A stretch of 64,000 nucleotides of DNA from Amycolatopsis sp. FDAARGOS 1241 (lineage in GTDB: Bacteria; Actinomycetota; Actinomycetes; Mycobacteriales; Pseudonocardiaceae): NCBI RefSeq assembly GCF_016889705.1, contig NZ_CP069526.1:6634001-6698000 (forward strand). Direction: 5' to 3'. Each line of letters starts with the position of its first letter. Position 1 is the first letter of the stretch. The translations under genes and the position numbers were made by a program. This document shows positions 34,280 to 42,445 of this stretch, one piece after another. A model generated the notes under the pieces. The model was not told the origin of the DNA. It did no database searches and saw nothing but the letters and a program-made list of their open reading frames with translations.

Positions 34280-34843
34280 TCACCCGCGCAGGCCGTCGAG
34301 CATCACCTTCATCAAGCGGGCCTTGTCGTCTTCCGAGGCGTTCTTCGCGGCGGTGCCCAAGCCGTGGCCGAGGCGCAGGACATCGACGCCGGTGACGTCG
34401 GGGCGCAGCGCCCCCGTGGACTGCGCGCGGGTGACCAGGTCGCTGCACGCAGTGCGCAGGCGGGTCTGGCACCAGACGAACGTCTCGGAGCCCGAGTCGA
34501 TCGACGCCTTGAGGGCGGCGGCCAGGCCGTGGCGCTCGATGACGTACTCGACCTGCTCCTCCAGCCACGCCTCGAGCGCTTCGAACGGTGGCAGCTCGCC
34601 GGCGAGCACCGCGGCGCGCGACGCGAGCTGGTCGATCTCGTCGCGGTAGACGGCTTCCACGAGCTTCTCGCGCGTCGGGAAGTGGCGGTACAACGTGCCG
34701 GCGCCGACGCCGGCGCGCTTGGCGATGTCGTCGAGCGGCACGTCGACGCCGTGTTCGGCGAAGGCTTCCTTCGCGATCGCCACGATGCGGTCGTAGTTCC
34801 GCTTCGCGTCCGCGCGCATCGGCCGCGTCGCTTCCGCCGTCAT
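34280..34843 (-). CDS. TetR-family repressor of the adjacent MFS pump
   Basis: The 187-residue protein has an N-terminal TetR helix-turn-helix: YDRIVAIAKEAFAEHGVDVPLDDIAKRAGVGAGTLYRHFPTREKLVEAVY. Its C-terminal ligand domain ends with a helix DDKARLMKVMLDGL. It belongs to the AcrR-like group with an SBP-type C-terminal region. It diverges from a drug-efflux-like MFS gene, and three copies of one palindrome lie between them at 34877-34961, so it most likely represses both itself and the pump. The ligand is unknown. Confidence 0.88.
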   Translation of the reverse strand: MTAEATRPMRADAKRNYDRIVAIAKEAFAEHGVDVPLDDIAKRAGVGAGTLYRHFPTREKLVEAVYRDEIDQLASRAAVLAGELPPFEALEAWLEEQVEYVIERHGLAAALKASIDSGSETFVWCQTRLRTACSDLVTRAQSTGALRPDVTGVDVLRLGHGLGTAAKNASEDDKARLMKVMLDGLRG

Positions 34844-34876
34844 CGCCGCACCTCCTGGCAGCCGCTCCCCAGAAAA

Positions 34877-34961
34877 CGGAGAGATTCTCCGAATTCCCTT
34901 GCGGAACCGGAGACGCTCTCCATATTATCGCAAACGCAAGCAAGTGGAGAGTTTCTCCACT
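34877..34961. promoter_or_regulatory. three TetR-type operators, GGAGA-N3-TCTCC
   Basis: The same 13-bp palindrome occurs three times: GGAGAGATTCTCC (34878-34890, inside CGGAGAGATTCTCCG), GGAGACGCTCTCC (34909-34921) and GGAGAGTTTCTCC (34946-34958, extending to AGTGGAGAGTTTCTCCACT at 34943-34961). Centres are 31 and 37 bp apart, that is, roughly three and three and a half helical turns. All lie between the divergent TetR and MFS genes. Confidence 0.85.
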
Positions 34962-34990
34962 TCAGTCGTTCCTCGCTGGGGAGTCCTCCT

Positions 34991-36445
34991 TTGACCGAGT
35001 TGACCGAGCAAGTCCCGTCGGCCGAGCCTAGGCCGAGAGCCCGGACCGCCGCGCCCGGCCTCGTCCTGGCAATCGTGCTGACGTGCCAGCTCATGCTCAT
35101 GCTCGACGCCACCGTGATGAACGTGGCCCTGCCCCGCATCCAGTCCGACCTGGGCTTTTCCGCCACCGGCCTGTCGTGGGTGATGACCGGGTACAGCCTC
35201 GTGTTCGGCGGCCTGCTGCTGCTCGGCGGGCGTGCGGGCGACCTGTTCGGGCGGCGCCGGATGTTCGTGCTGGGCACGGCCGTGTTCACGCTGGCGTCGC
35301 TGGCCGGCGGGCTGAGCACGTCGGCCGCGGTGCTGATCGCCGCGCGTGTGGCGCAGGGCGTCGGCGCCGCCATGGCGGGGCCGAGCACGATCGCGCTCAT
35401 CACCACCACCTTCACCGAAGCCAAGGCCCGCGTCCGCGCGCTGTCGCTGTTCTCCGCCGTCGCCAGCGGCGGGTTCGCGATCGGGCTGATCGTGGGTGGT
35501 CTGCTCACCGAGTGGATCTCGTGGCGGGCCGCGCTGTTCATCAACGTGCCGTTCGGCCTGGCCATCGCCGTGCTCGCACCGCGGTTCGTGCCCGCGCCCG
35601 CGCGGCGGACAGCGCACCTTGACGTGCCGGGCGCCGTGCTCGGCACGCTCGGCGTCGCTTCGCTCGTGCTGGCCTTCACCCACGCCGCTTCGGACGGCTG
35701 GGGCGCACCGCTCACGCTCGGCGCGCTGACGGCAGGCGTGGTGCTGCTGATCGCGTTCGTGGTACTGGAGCGACGGGTGGCCCACCCGCTGGTGCCGCTG
35801 TGGCTCTTCGCCGAACGCAACCGCGCCGCGGCCTACGCGAGCTTCTTCCTCGGGCCGATGGCGATGATGTCGATGTTCTTCTTCCTGACGCAGTTCCTGC
35901 AGGACGTGCGCCACTTCGCCGCGCTGGCCACCGGGTTCGCGTTCCTGCCGATGGCCGCGTCGATCTTCACGCTCAGCCGGCTCGTGCCACGCCTGCTCGC
36001 GCGGTTCGGGCCGAAGCCGCTCGCCGTCACGGGCACCGTGCTGATGGTGTCCGGGGTCGCGTGGCTCTCGGCGCTCACGCCGGACAGCGGTTACGTCGCT
36101 TCGCTGCTCGGTCCCCTGCTGCTCATGGGCATCGGCGGCGGGCTGGCGTTCTCGCCGCTCAACGTGATCATCATGTCGACCGTCCCCGCCGAGGACGCGG
36201 GCGCCGCCGGCGGCGTGCTGCAGACGATGCAACAGGTCGGCAGCACGCTCGGGCTCGGGATCCTGGTGACCGTCTTCGGCGCCGCGACGCGCTCGGCCGC
36301 GGCGTCCGGCGCCACTGGAACCCCGCTGCTGGTCGACGGGATGACCGCCGCGTTCCTGGCGGCCGGCGGGCTCGCCGCGCTCACCGTCGGGGTCGCGCTG
36401 ACCTTCCGCCGCCGAGCCACGGCCGCTGAGAACACACCGGCTTAG
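34991..36445 (+). CDS. MFS transporter, DHA2 (14-TMS) drug-efflux type
   Basis: The 484-residue transporter has about 14 membrane segments and the MFS motif A GGRAGDLFGRRRMF after the second segment. Motif D1-like MLDATVMNVALPRIQSDLG near the start is typical of DHA2 proton antiporters such as EmrB-like pumps. It probably exports an antibiotic or toxic acid using the proton gradient. The TTG start at 34991 follows GGGGAG at 7 bases. Three operators for the divergent TetR overlap its promoter. Its stop overlaps that of the convergent DUF3817 gene by four bases. Confidence 0.88.
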   Translation: MTELTEQVPSAEPRPRARTAAPGLVLAIVLTCQLMLMLDATVMNVALPRIQSDLGFSATGLSWVMTGYSLVFGGLLLLGGRAGDLFGRRRMFVLGTAVFTLASLAGGLSTSAAVLIAARVAQGVGAAMAGPSTIALITTTFTEAKARVRALSLFSAVASGGFAIGLIVGGLLTEWISWRAALFINVPFGLAIAVLAPRFVPAPARRTAHLDVPGAVLGTLGVASLVLAFTHAASDGWGAPLTLGALTAGVVLLIAFVVLERRVAHPLVPLWLFAERNRAAAYASFFLGPMAMMSMFFFLTQFLQDVRHFAALATGFAFLPMAASIFTLSRLVPRLLARFGPKPLAVTGTVLMVSGVAWLSALTPDSGYVASLLGPLLLMGIGGGLAFSPLNVIIMSTVPAEDAGAAGGVLQTMQQVGSTLGLGILVTVFGAATRSAAASGATGTPLLVDGMTAAFLAAGGLAALTVGVALTFRRRATAAENTPA

Positions 36446-36792
36446 AAGATGTCCTTGCCTGCGTGCACGCGGTGCGTCACCCGGCGTTCGACGATGAACG
36501 AGACGAACGGGACACACCCGGCCAGCAGCACGAGGATCGTGCTCTTGATCGACCAGCGGGCCTTGATCGCCAGGTCGATGCTGCACGCCAGGTAGATCAT
36601 GTAGAGGACACCGTGGATGGGCGAGTACACGGCCGCGGGCTTCGCGTTGCCGAAGCCGTACTCGATGACCATCGTCGCGCACAGCACGAGCAGGCCGACA
36701 CCGGTGATGTACGCGGTGGCGCGGAAGCGCGTCAGAGCGCCGCCGATGCGGGCCGGGCGGGTCTGGGCGGCACCGTCGGTGCTCGTGGTCAT
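36442..36792 (-). CDS. DUF3817 membrane protein
   Basis: The 116-residue protein has three membrane segments (AYITGVGLLVLCATMVIEYG; VYSPIHGVLYMIYLACSIDLA; STILVLLAGCVPFVSFI) and the DUF3817 end motif FVERRV-like FIVERRVTHRV. The function is unknown. The upstream neighbour resembles mycobacterial LprD; Mycobacterium tuberculosis carries the same pair (Rv1342c and Rv1343c), so this is a conserved two-gene unit. A gap of 36 bp separates the two. Confidence 0.85.
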   Translation of the reverse strand: MTTSTDGAAQTRPARIGGALTRFRATAYITGVGLLVLCATMVIEYGFGNAKPAAVYSPIHGVLYMIYLACSIDLAIKARWSIKSTILVLLAGCVPFVSFIVERRVTHRVHAGKDIF

Positions 36793-36828
36793 GGAATCGT
36801 CCTCACTTCCGGGCTTGCTCAGGACTGC

Positions 36829-37245
36829 TCAGGACTGCTGGTCGCGGGCGTGCAGCTCGCGCAAGTAGCGGTTGTATGCGGCGAGCTCGGCATCCTCGCC
36901 CTCGGCCGCCGCCGGCGCGGGTGCGGGCCGCGGCGGGGTCGCCGGCCTCGGGGCGGGCACGGTCACCTCGGCCGGCTCGGCCCGGGGCGCCTCCCCGCAG
37001 TTCTGCTCGGCCTGCTCGCGTTCGCGCAGCTTCTTGATCCGCCAGAACATGAACGCCGGGAACAGCCCGAACAGCGGCCACTGCAGCACGTAGCCCAGGT
37101 TCTGGAACGTGCCGCTCGCCGACATGAACCGGTCCCACTGCCACCACGCCAGCCCACAGCACAGCGCGAGGCTCACGACGCACGTCGCGACGATCGTGAG
37201 CCGGCGCCCGAGCGGGGACGCGGCCGGGCCGGAGTTCGCTGGCAC
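36829..37245 (-). CDS. LprD-like membrane protein
   Basis: About 138 residues. A first hydrophobic segment (VATCVVSLALCCGLAWW) is followed by QWDRFMSASGTFQNLGYVLQWPLFGLFPAFMFWRIKKL, the signature of mycobacterial LprD and relatives, then a charged Pro/Ala-rich tail. Mycobacterial LprD is annotated as a lipoprotein; here LALC could serve as a degenerate lipobox but sits inside a long membrane segment, so it may instead be an integral protein. The GTG at 37245 is the most likely start but has no clear ribosome site; an in-frame start at 37299 exists. It pairs with the DUF3817 gene. Confidence 0.6.
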   Translation of the reverse strand: MPANSGPAASPLGRRLTIVATCVVSLALCCGLAWWQWDRFMSASGTFQNLGYVLQWPLFGLFPAFMFWRIKKLREREQAEQNCGEAPRAEPAEVTVPAPRPATPPRPAPAPAAAEGEDAELAAYNRYLRELHARDQQS

Positions 37246-37360
37246 AGAGCTGACGCTAGCACTGGGAATGAGTCCCGAAGCGGAGAGGCGCACCCGCACG
37301 TGGCCCGGCTCTCAGCCGGTGACCTCGCAGTTCGCACGGATTTCACACCGCGCGGGGCGC

Positions 37361-38242
37361 TCAGCCGGCTTGCACGGCCCGGGCCGACTTCGCGTAGCCG
37401 TCCGCGAGCCCGAACACCTTCTGCGCGTATTCGGTCGAGTTGTTGTACGACAGGATGCCGGACCACCAGCCGGACGCGGTGGCCATGTCGCGCCCGCCCG
37501 CGCACAGGTAGCGACCGGCGGCCAGCGCCGCGTCGTCGATCTGCTGGGGATCGCCGAGGCCGTCGCCGTTGCCGTCGGCGGCCCACTTGCGCCACGTGCC
37601 CGGGATGAACTGCATCGGGCCCACCGCGCGGTCCGTCACCGGGTCGCCGTCGAACCGGCCGCCGTCGGTGTCGCCGATCGCCCGCACACCCGTGGAACCG
37701 TCGAGCGGGACGCCGATGATCGGCTTGGACGGGCGCCCGTCGGCTTCGAGCACAGCGCCGCCGTACTGGCCGTGGTTCGACTCGATGCGGCCGATACCCG
37801 CGAGCGTGGCCCACGAGACCTTGCAGCCGGGGTCGGCCGAGCGCATCGCGAGCTCCGCGTTGCCGTACGCGTGCAGAGCCCGGGCGGGGATTCCCGTGAC
37901 AGCAGCGACCTTGCGTGCCCAGTCGTCGAGCGGATCACCGGACGACCGGGCCGACTGCGGCGTGGTCTGCTGATCGGCTCCGCCCGCGACGACGGCGTTC
38001 ACCGGGGCGGCCGAACCGGGTCGGACGTCGGCGGCTTTGACGCTCAGCGCCGGGATGTCCGTGGTCGTCGGGCTCGCGACCGGAGCCGACGCCCGCGTGA
38101 TGAACCAGATCCCGCCGCCGGCCACCGCGAGGACCACCACGACCACCGCGAGCCGCACCGCCAGCGCTGTTCCCGCGTGGGAGCGGCGGACCGGCGCGGC
38201 GGGCGCCGCGGTCTGGTCCTCGGTCTGTTCGGTAGCGGGCAC
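37361..38242 (-). CDS. secreted lytic transglycosylase (MltB/SLT-like)
   Basis: The 293-residue protein has a short basic N-terminus, one membrane or signal-anchor segment (LAVRLAVVVVVLAVAGGGIWFI), a linker of about 70 residues, and then a soluble lytic transglycosylase domain. ATLAGIGRIESNHGQYGG holds the catalytic Glu of the RIESNHG motif, followed by GPMQFIPGTWRKWAADGNGDG and SYNNSTEYAQKV. It cleaves peptidoglycan with formation of anhydro-muropeptides outside the membrane. NGDGLGDPQQIDDAALAAGRYLC is the usual family end. The start is GTG. It appears to be a single-gene unit. Confidence 0.9.
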   Translation of the reverse strand: MPATEQTEDQTAAPAAPVRRSHAGTALAVRLAVVVVVLAVAGGGIWFITRASAPVASPTTTDIPALSVKAADVRPGSAAPVNAVVAGGADQQTTPQSARSSGDPLDDWARKVAAVTGIPARALHAYGNAELAMRSADPGCKVSWATLAGIGRIESNHGQYGGAVLEADGRPSKPIIGVPLDGSTGVRAIGDTDGGRFDGDPVTDRAVGPMQFIPGTWRKWAADGNGDGLGDPQQIDDAALAAGRYLCAGGRDMATASGWWSGILSYNNSTEYAQKVFGLADGYAKSARAVQAG

Positions 38243-38364
38243 GGACTGCGGTCCTCCAGCGTGGCGGTCGGTCCCTCACACAACGAGCCCGCGCAGGTTA
38301 GCGTTACGCGAAGCTCGGGATCGGTGCCGCCACGCCGGTTCACCCGGCCGTGTAACGGGATCCG

Positions 38365-38847
38365 TCAGGCGGACTTCTGCTGCCGCGCGAGACGCGCGAC
38401 GCACCACGCCGGCGCGCTGCCGCGCCGCAGGTGCTGGAGAACAGTCATCGGGCCGAGCCGGCGGGACAGGTCCGAGGGCGACAGGCCCGCCGCACGGTAG
38501 TCGAGGGCGCGCTGGTCGAGCGGGCTGATGCCGGCGTCCCACCACAGTTCGGCCTCGGCGACGTCGCCGACCATCTGCCACCAGCCGGCGGCGGCCACGA
38601 GCAGCTCTTCGGGGACTTCGGGCAACCGCACGCGCATGGCGGCGAGGTAACCGGGGTCCGCGGCGTCGACGGGCGCCCAGCGCGACGGACCGGACCGGGC
38701 GCGCTGGCCGGGGATACCGGGCGGAGCCTGGGGCGCGTCGGCCAGCCAGGCGGACGTGATCCGGTTGACCTCCTGCTCCTCGGCCGTCTGCTCGCGCTCA
38801 TCGGCCCACTGCCGGATCAACGCGTCCACTCCGGGATCTCCGGTCAT
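38365..38847 (-). CDS. hypothetical protein, 160 residues
   Basis: I do not recognise a named family. The protein is soluble, with a Glu-rich first 30 residues (DEREQTAEEQEVNRITSAWL), a Pro-rich linker, and an Ala/Leu/Trp-rich helical centre (VPEELLVAAAGWWQMVGD) followed by GLSPSDLSRRLGPMTVLQHLRRG, which looks like a small helical DNA-binding or adaptor segment. Codon use is typical of the window, supporting a real gene. It ends upstream of the transglycosylase gene after a gap of about 120 bp. Confidence 0.6.
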   Translation of the reverse strand: MTGDPGVDALIRQWADEREQTAEEQEVNRITSAWLADAPQAPPGIPGQRARSGPSRWAPVDAADPGYLAAMRVRLPEVPEELLVAAAGWWQMVGDVAEAELWWDAGISPLDQRALDYRAAGLSPSDLSRRLGPMTVLQHLRRGSAPAWCVARLARQQKSA

Positions 38848-39152
38848 CCCTGCCTCCTCATTGGTCCCCGACGGGCCGGCCCTGACGCCTGCCCCGTTGC
38901 GCGTCCACGACTTGCACCCAACCGGCGTGACCGTGCGGAAAACCCCGCTGTGGCCCGGTTCCCGGGGGACCGGAGAACCGGCTGATCACGCAATGTGAGC
39001 ACCGTAGGGCCGAGGCTGGTTTCTCCGCCATAGCCAGGACCACACAAATTCCGCGACCAGGCCCTTTCAGGGGGCAATCCACCCGGATGGTCGAGCGAAC
39101 GGCTCGGATTCCGAGATCGAGTTACTCTCAGTGATGACCGGGAGGTCGGGCC
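38848..39152. other. intergenic region, no gene seen
   Basis: About 300 bp between the hypothetical gene and a small membrane protein. The stretch 39080-39140 is less GC-rich and may hold promoter elements. No coding frame with good codon use, no hairpin and no RNA gene were seen. Confidence 0.4.
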
Positions 39153-39320
39153 TCAGGAGAAGAGGGTCTGGAAGAAGGTCACGATCGCCTCGGCGCCGTT
39201 GCGCAGCCAGCCGAGCACCTGGTGCACGAGATTGGCCGACTGGGTGGGCTGGGTGATCAGGAAGAACAGCACGAGGACGACGACCCCGACGACCACGATC
39301 TTCTTCACGCCGCTCGACAT
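39153..39320 (-). CDS. small single-span membrane protein, 55 residues
   Basis: From ATG 39320 the product begins MSSGVKKIVVVGVVVLVLFFLI, a clear membrane segment, followed by an amphipathic C-terminal half (ANLVHQVLGWLRNGAEAIVTF). Similar small proteins are common in actinobacteria with unknown function. The frame continues upstream to 39368 without a better start. The hydrophobic run and the clean stop argue that it is a real gene. Confidence 0.6.
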   Translation of the reverse strand: MSSGVKKIVVVGVVVLVLFFLITQPTQSANLVHQVLGWLRNGAEAIVTFFQTLFS

Positions 39321-39504
39321 GGCACCATCCGATCCGCTCCCCCTGCTTGCCCGACGGACACCGGCCACGAGCCCGCCGGGTCACGCTCACTCTAGTGACG
39401 AACACTGTGAATGGCCCGGCCGCCGATCCGGTGTCTTGCCCGACCGGGTGATCCCGGCCCGATCGAGTGAGGCGGGCGCGGCGCCGTCCCGCTAGGCTCC
39501 CGCG

Positions 39505-40032
39505 ATGGACGACGGCGAGACGGTGCTGCTCCGGCCCGTGCGCGAGGCCGACCTCGACCTGCTCGAAGCCCTCACCAACGACCCGGCCGCAGCGGGCGAG
39601 TTCCAGTGGTACGGCTGGCACGAACCTGGTTACCTCCGCCGGCGCTGGCTCGACGGCAAGATCCTCACCCCCGAGGGCGGCCTGCTCGTCCCCACCCTGG
39701 GCGGCCACCCGCTCGGCCTGCTGTCGTGGCACCGCTCGCGTTCCGGACCCAGCTCGTACTGCTGGAACATGGGCCTCGTCCTGCGCCCGGAAGCGCGCGG
39801 GCACGGCCACGGCACCGAAGCGCAGCGGCTGCTGGTGCGCTACCTGTTCGCGCACACGCAGTTCAACCGCGTCGAGGCCAGCACCGAGGTGACCAATCGC
39901 GCCGAGCAGCGCTCCCTCGAGAAGGCCGGCTTCACGCGCGAGGGAATCCTTCGCGGCTACGGCTTCCGCGACGGCGAATGGCGCGACAGCGTGCTGTACG
40001 CGGTGATCCGCGCGGATCTGGCCACCTGGTGA
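39505..40032 (+). CDS. GNAT-family N-acetyltransferase (RimJ-like)
   Basis: The 175-residue protein has the GNAT fold signs: VLLRPVREADLDLLEALTND at the start, the acetyl-CoA loop LRPEARGHGHGTEAQRLLVRYLF (motif A, R-x-x-G-x-G/A), and NRVEASTEVTNRAEQRSLEKAGFTREGILRGYGF, typical of the RimJ/RimL-like branch. It could acetylate a protein N-terminus, an amino acid or an antibiotic; nothing nearby decides. It converges on the CaiB gene with only 3 bp between stops. Confidence 0.85.
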   Translation: MDDGETVLLRPVREADLDLLEALTNDPAAAGEFQWYGWHEPGYLRRRWLDGKILTPEGGLLVPTLGGHPLGLLSWHRSRSGPSSYCWNMGLVLRPEARGHGHGTEAQRLLVRYLFAHTQFNRVEASTEVTNRAEQRSLEKAGFTREGILRGYGFRDGEWRDSVLYAVIRADLATW

Positions 40033-40035
40033 CCG

Positions 40036-41172
40036 CTAGGCGATCGCGCCCGCCGTGCGCAGCGCCGCGAGATCCTCGGTCGTTAGGCCGATTTCCGTGA
40101 GCACCTCCTCGGTGTCGGAGCCCACCGGGCGGGGCGCTCGCGGGGTTTCCGCCGGTGTGCGGTCGAACCGCGGTGCCGGGGCGGGCTGGACAGTGCCGCC
40201 GATGTCCACAAAGGACCCGCGCGCCGCGTTCTGCGGGTGCCGCGCGGCTTCCCACGGGGACAGGACCGGCGTCAGGCAGGCGTCGGTGCCTTCGGCGCGG
40301 GCGACGAGATCGTCGCGCGGGTGCTTCGCGACCGCGCCTGCGATGAGCTCGCGCAACTTCGGCCACTGAGCCTTGTCCAGGTGCGACGGCGGATCTTCGA
40401 GGCCGAGGACCTTCACGAGGTCACCCCAGAAGCGCATCTCGATCGCCCCGATCGCGACGTACTTGCCGTCGGCGGTTTCGTAGGTGTCGTAGAACGGAGC
40501 GCCGCCGTCCAGGAGGTTGTCGCCGCGTTCGCCGGGCCAGACTCCGGCGGCGCGCATGCCGTGGAGGCTGGTCGTCAGCAGGGCCGCGCCCTCGACCATG
40601 GACGCGTCGACGACCTGCCCGCGCCCGGACGACGTGCGCTCGTGCAGGGCGGCGAGCACGCCCATGGCGAGCACCAGACCACCGCCGCCGAAGTCGCCGA
40701 CGAGGTTGAGCGGCGGCACCGGGCGGTCACCGGCGCGGCCGATGGGTTCGAGTGCGCCGGCGATGGCGATGTAGTTGATGTCGTGCCCGGCGGCCGCGGC
40801 GAGCGGGCCGTCCTGGCCCCAGCCGGTCATGCGGCCGTAGACGAGCCGCGGGTTGCGCGCGTGCACCACTTCCGGCCCGAGGCCCATGCGTTCGGCGACG
40901 CCCGGGCGGAAACCCTCGATGAGCACGTCGGCCCGGTCGGCGAGCTCGAGCACCACCTCGACGCCCTCGGGCGTCTTGGTGTTCACCCCGATCGAGCGCC
41001 GGCCGCGGGTCAGCGGATCGCCGGGGATGCCGAGCACGTCGGCGCCCGGCGTCACGCGGTCGACGCGCACCACGTCGGCGCCGAGGTCGGCGAGGATCAT
41101 GCAGGCGAACGGTGCCGGCGCGAGCCCGGCGAGCTCCACCACCTTCAGCCCGCTGAGCGGTCCTGCTTTCAC
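40036..41172 (-). CDS. CaiB/BaiF family CoA-transferase or racemase
   Basis: The 378-residue protein begins GPLSGLKVVELAGLAPAPFACMILADLGADVVRVD and has GRRSIGVNTKTPEG and the catalytic-Asp region GQVVDASMVEGAALLTT, all typical of family III CoA-transferases. Close relatives in actinobacteria act as alpha-methylacyl-CoA racemases in branched-chain and sterol side-chain breakdown (MCR/AMACR), which fits the acyl-CoA dehydrogenase gene 27 bp upstream on the same strand. A transferase role cannot be excluded from sequence alone. Confidence 0.88.
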   Translation of the reverse strand: MKAGPLSGLKVVELAGLAPAPFACMILADLGADVVRVDRVTPGADVLGIPGDPLTRGRRSIGVNTKTPEGVEVVLELADRADVLIEGFRPGVAERMGLGPEVVHARNPRLVYGRMTGWGQDGPLAAAAGHDINYIAIAGALEPIGRAGDRPVPPLNLVGDFGGGGLVLAMGVLAALHERTSSGRGQVVDASMVEGAALLTTSLHGMRAAGVWPGERGDNLLDGGAPFYDTYETADGKYVAIGAIEMRFWGDLVKVLGLEDPPSHLDKAQWPKLRELIAGAVAKHPRDDLVARAEGTDACLTPVLSPWEAARHPQNAARGSFVDIGGTVQPAPAPRFDRTPAETPRAPRPVGSDTEEVLTEIGLTTEDLAALRTAGAIA

Positions 41173-41199
41173 GGGAACGTCCTTTCGTCGGCGGAGGTG

Positions 41200-42351
41200 T
41201 CAGAGCGTGCGGGAGATGATCTCCTTCATGATTTCGCTGGTACCGCCGAAGATCCGCGAGATGCGCATGTCCGCCCACGCGCGCGCGATCGGGTACTCGG
41301 TCATGTAGCCGTAGCCGCCGAAGAGCTGCAGGCACTGGTCCACGACCTTGTTCACGCGCTCGGTCGTCCACAGCTTCGCCATCGCCGCACCCTGCACGTC
41401 GAGCTCGCCCCTGAGGTGGCGCTCGATGCACTGGTCGAGGAACGCGCGCGCCACGGCCGCTTCAGTCGCCGCCTCGGCGAGCGTGAACTTGGTGTTCTGG
41501 AAGGAGAAGATGGGCCGGCCGAACGCCTGGCGGTCCTTCGTGTAGTCGATCGTCAGGTCGATCGCGGCCTCCATGCCGGCGACCGCGGTGACGGCGATGA
41601 TCAGCCGTTCCTGCGGCAGCTGCAGCATCAGCTGGATGAAGCCCTGCCCCTCGGCGTCACCGAGCAGGTTCGACGCAGGCACGCGGACGTCGTCGAAGAA
41701 CAGCTCGGCGGTGTCCTGGCCCTTCATGCCGACCTTGTCGAGCACGCGGCCGCGGCGGAAGCCCGGTGTGTCGGTCTCGACCACGATCAGCGACACACCC
41801 TGTGCGCCGGCCTCCGGGTCGGTCTTGCACGCCACCACCACGAGGTCGGCGTGGTAGCCGTTGGTGATGAACGTCTTGGCGCCGTTGATCACGTAGTGGT
41901 CACCCTCGCGCACCGCGCGGGTCTTGATGTTCTGCAGGTCCGAACCCGTGCCCGGCTCGGTCATCGCGATGGCGCCCACGAACTCGCCGCTCGCGAGCTT
42001 CGGCAGCCACTCGCGCTTGCGCTCCTCCTGCGCGTAGGCGAGCAGGTAGTGCGCGACGATTCCGTTGTGGACGGTGACGCCCCACGCGCTGTCACCGGCA
42101 CGTGCCTGCTCCTCGTAGAGCACGGCTTCGTGGGCGAACGAGCCGCCACCGCCGCCGTACTCCTCCGGGATCGAAAGCGCGAGCAGCCCGACCTCGCCCG
42201 CCTTCGTCCAGACCTCGCGGTCGAGCTTCTTCTCGGCGGCCCAGCGCTCCTGGTGCGGCACGAGTTCCTTCTGCAGGAACGACCGGGCGAGCTCCCTGAG
42301 GTCTTCGAGTTCAGTGGTGCTCCACGAGCTCTTCTGGATCTGCAACGGCAC
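41200..42351 (-). CDS. acyl-CoA dehydrogenase
   Basis: The 383-residue protein is a complete FadE-type acyl-CoA dehydrogenase: an N-terminal helical domain, FAD motif IAMTEPGTGSDLQNIKT, KTFITNGYHADLVVV, and the C-terminal helical domain with LQLFGGYGYMTEYPIARAWADMRISRIFGGTSEIM. The IFGGT segment has Gly where medium-chain enzymes carry the catalytic Glu (IYEGT), so the base is probably at the alternative helix position, as in isovaleryl- and long-chain-type enzymes. It heads a two-gene unit with the CaiB gene and diverges from a TetR gene across a palindrome at 42383-42398. Confidence 0.92.
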   Translation of the reverse strand: MPLQIQKSSWSTTELEDLRELARSFLQKELVPHQERWAAEKKLDREVWTKAGEVGLLALSIPEEYGGGGGSFAHEAVLYEEQARAGDSAWGVTVHNGIVAHYLLAYAQEERKREWLPKLASGEFVGAIAMTEPGTGSDLQNIKTRAVREGDHYVINGAKTFITNGYHADLVVVACKTDPEAGAQGVSLIVVETDTPGFRRGRVLDKVGMKGQDTAELFFDDVRVPASNLLGDAEGQGFIQLMLQLPQERLIIAVTAVAGMEAAIDLTIDYTKDRQAFGRPIFSFQNTKFTLAEAATEAAVARAFLDQCIERHLRGELDVQGAAMAKLWTTERVNKVVDQCLQLFGGYGYMTEYPIARAWADMRISRIFGGTSEIMKEIISRTL

Positions 42352-42382
42352 GGCGACGCCTCCTGCTGGAAAACATTACGCT

Positions 42383-42398
42383 TGGAAGGTAAGTTCCA
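42383..42398. promoter_or_regulatory. palindromic operator for the adjacent TetR
   Basis: TGGAA-GGTAAG-TTCCA is an inverted repeat with 5-bp arms, midway between the divergent acyl-CoA dehydrogenase (start 42351) and TetR gene (start 42446). The layout suggests control of both by the TetR protein. It lacks the AAC-N2-GTT core of KstR boxes, so it is a different operator class. Confidence 0.6.
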
Positions 42399-42445
42399 CG
42401 CGGAATGTACCTCCGGGGCGTCGGGTACGTAAAGCGGGAGGCGTG

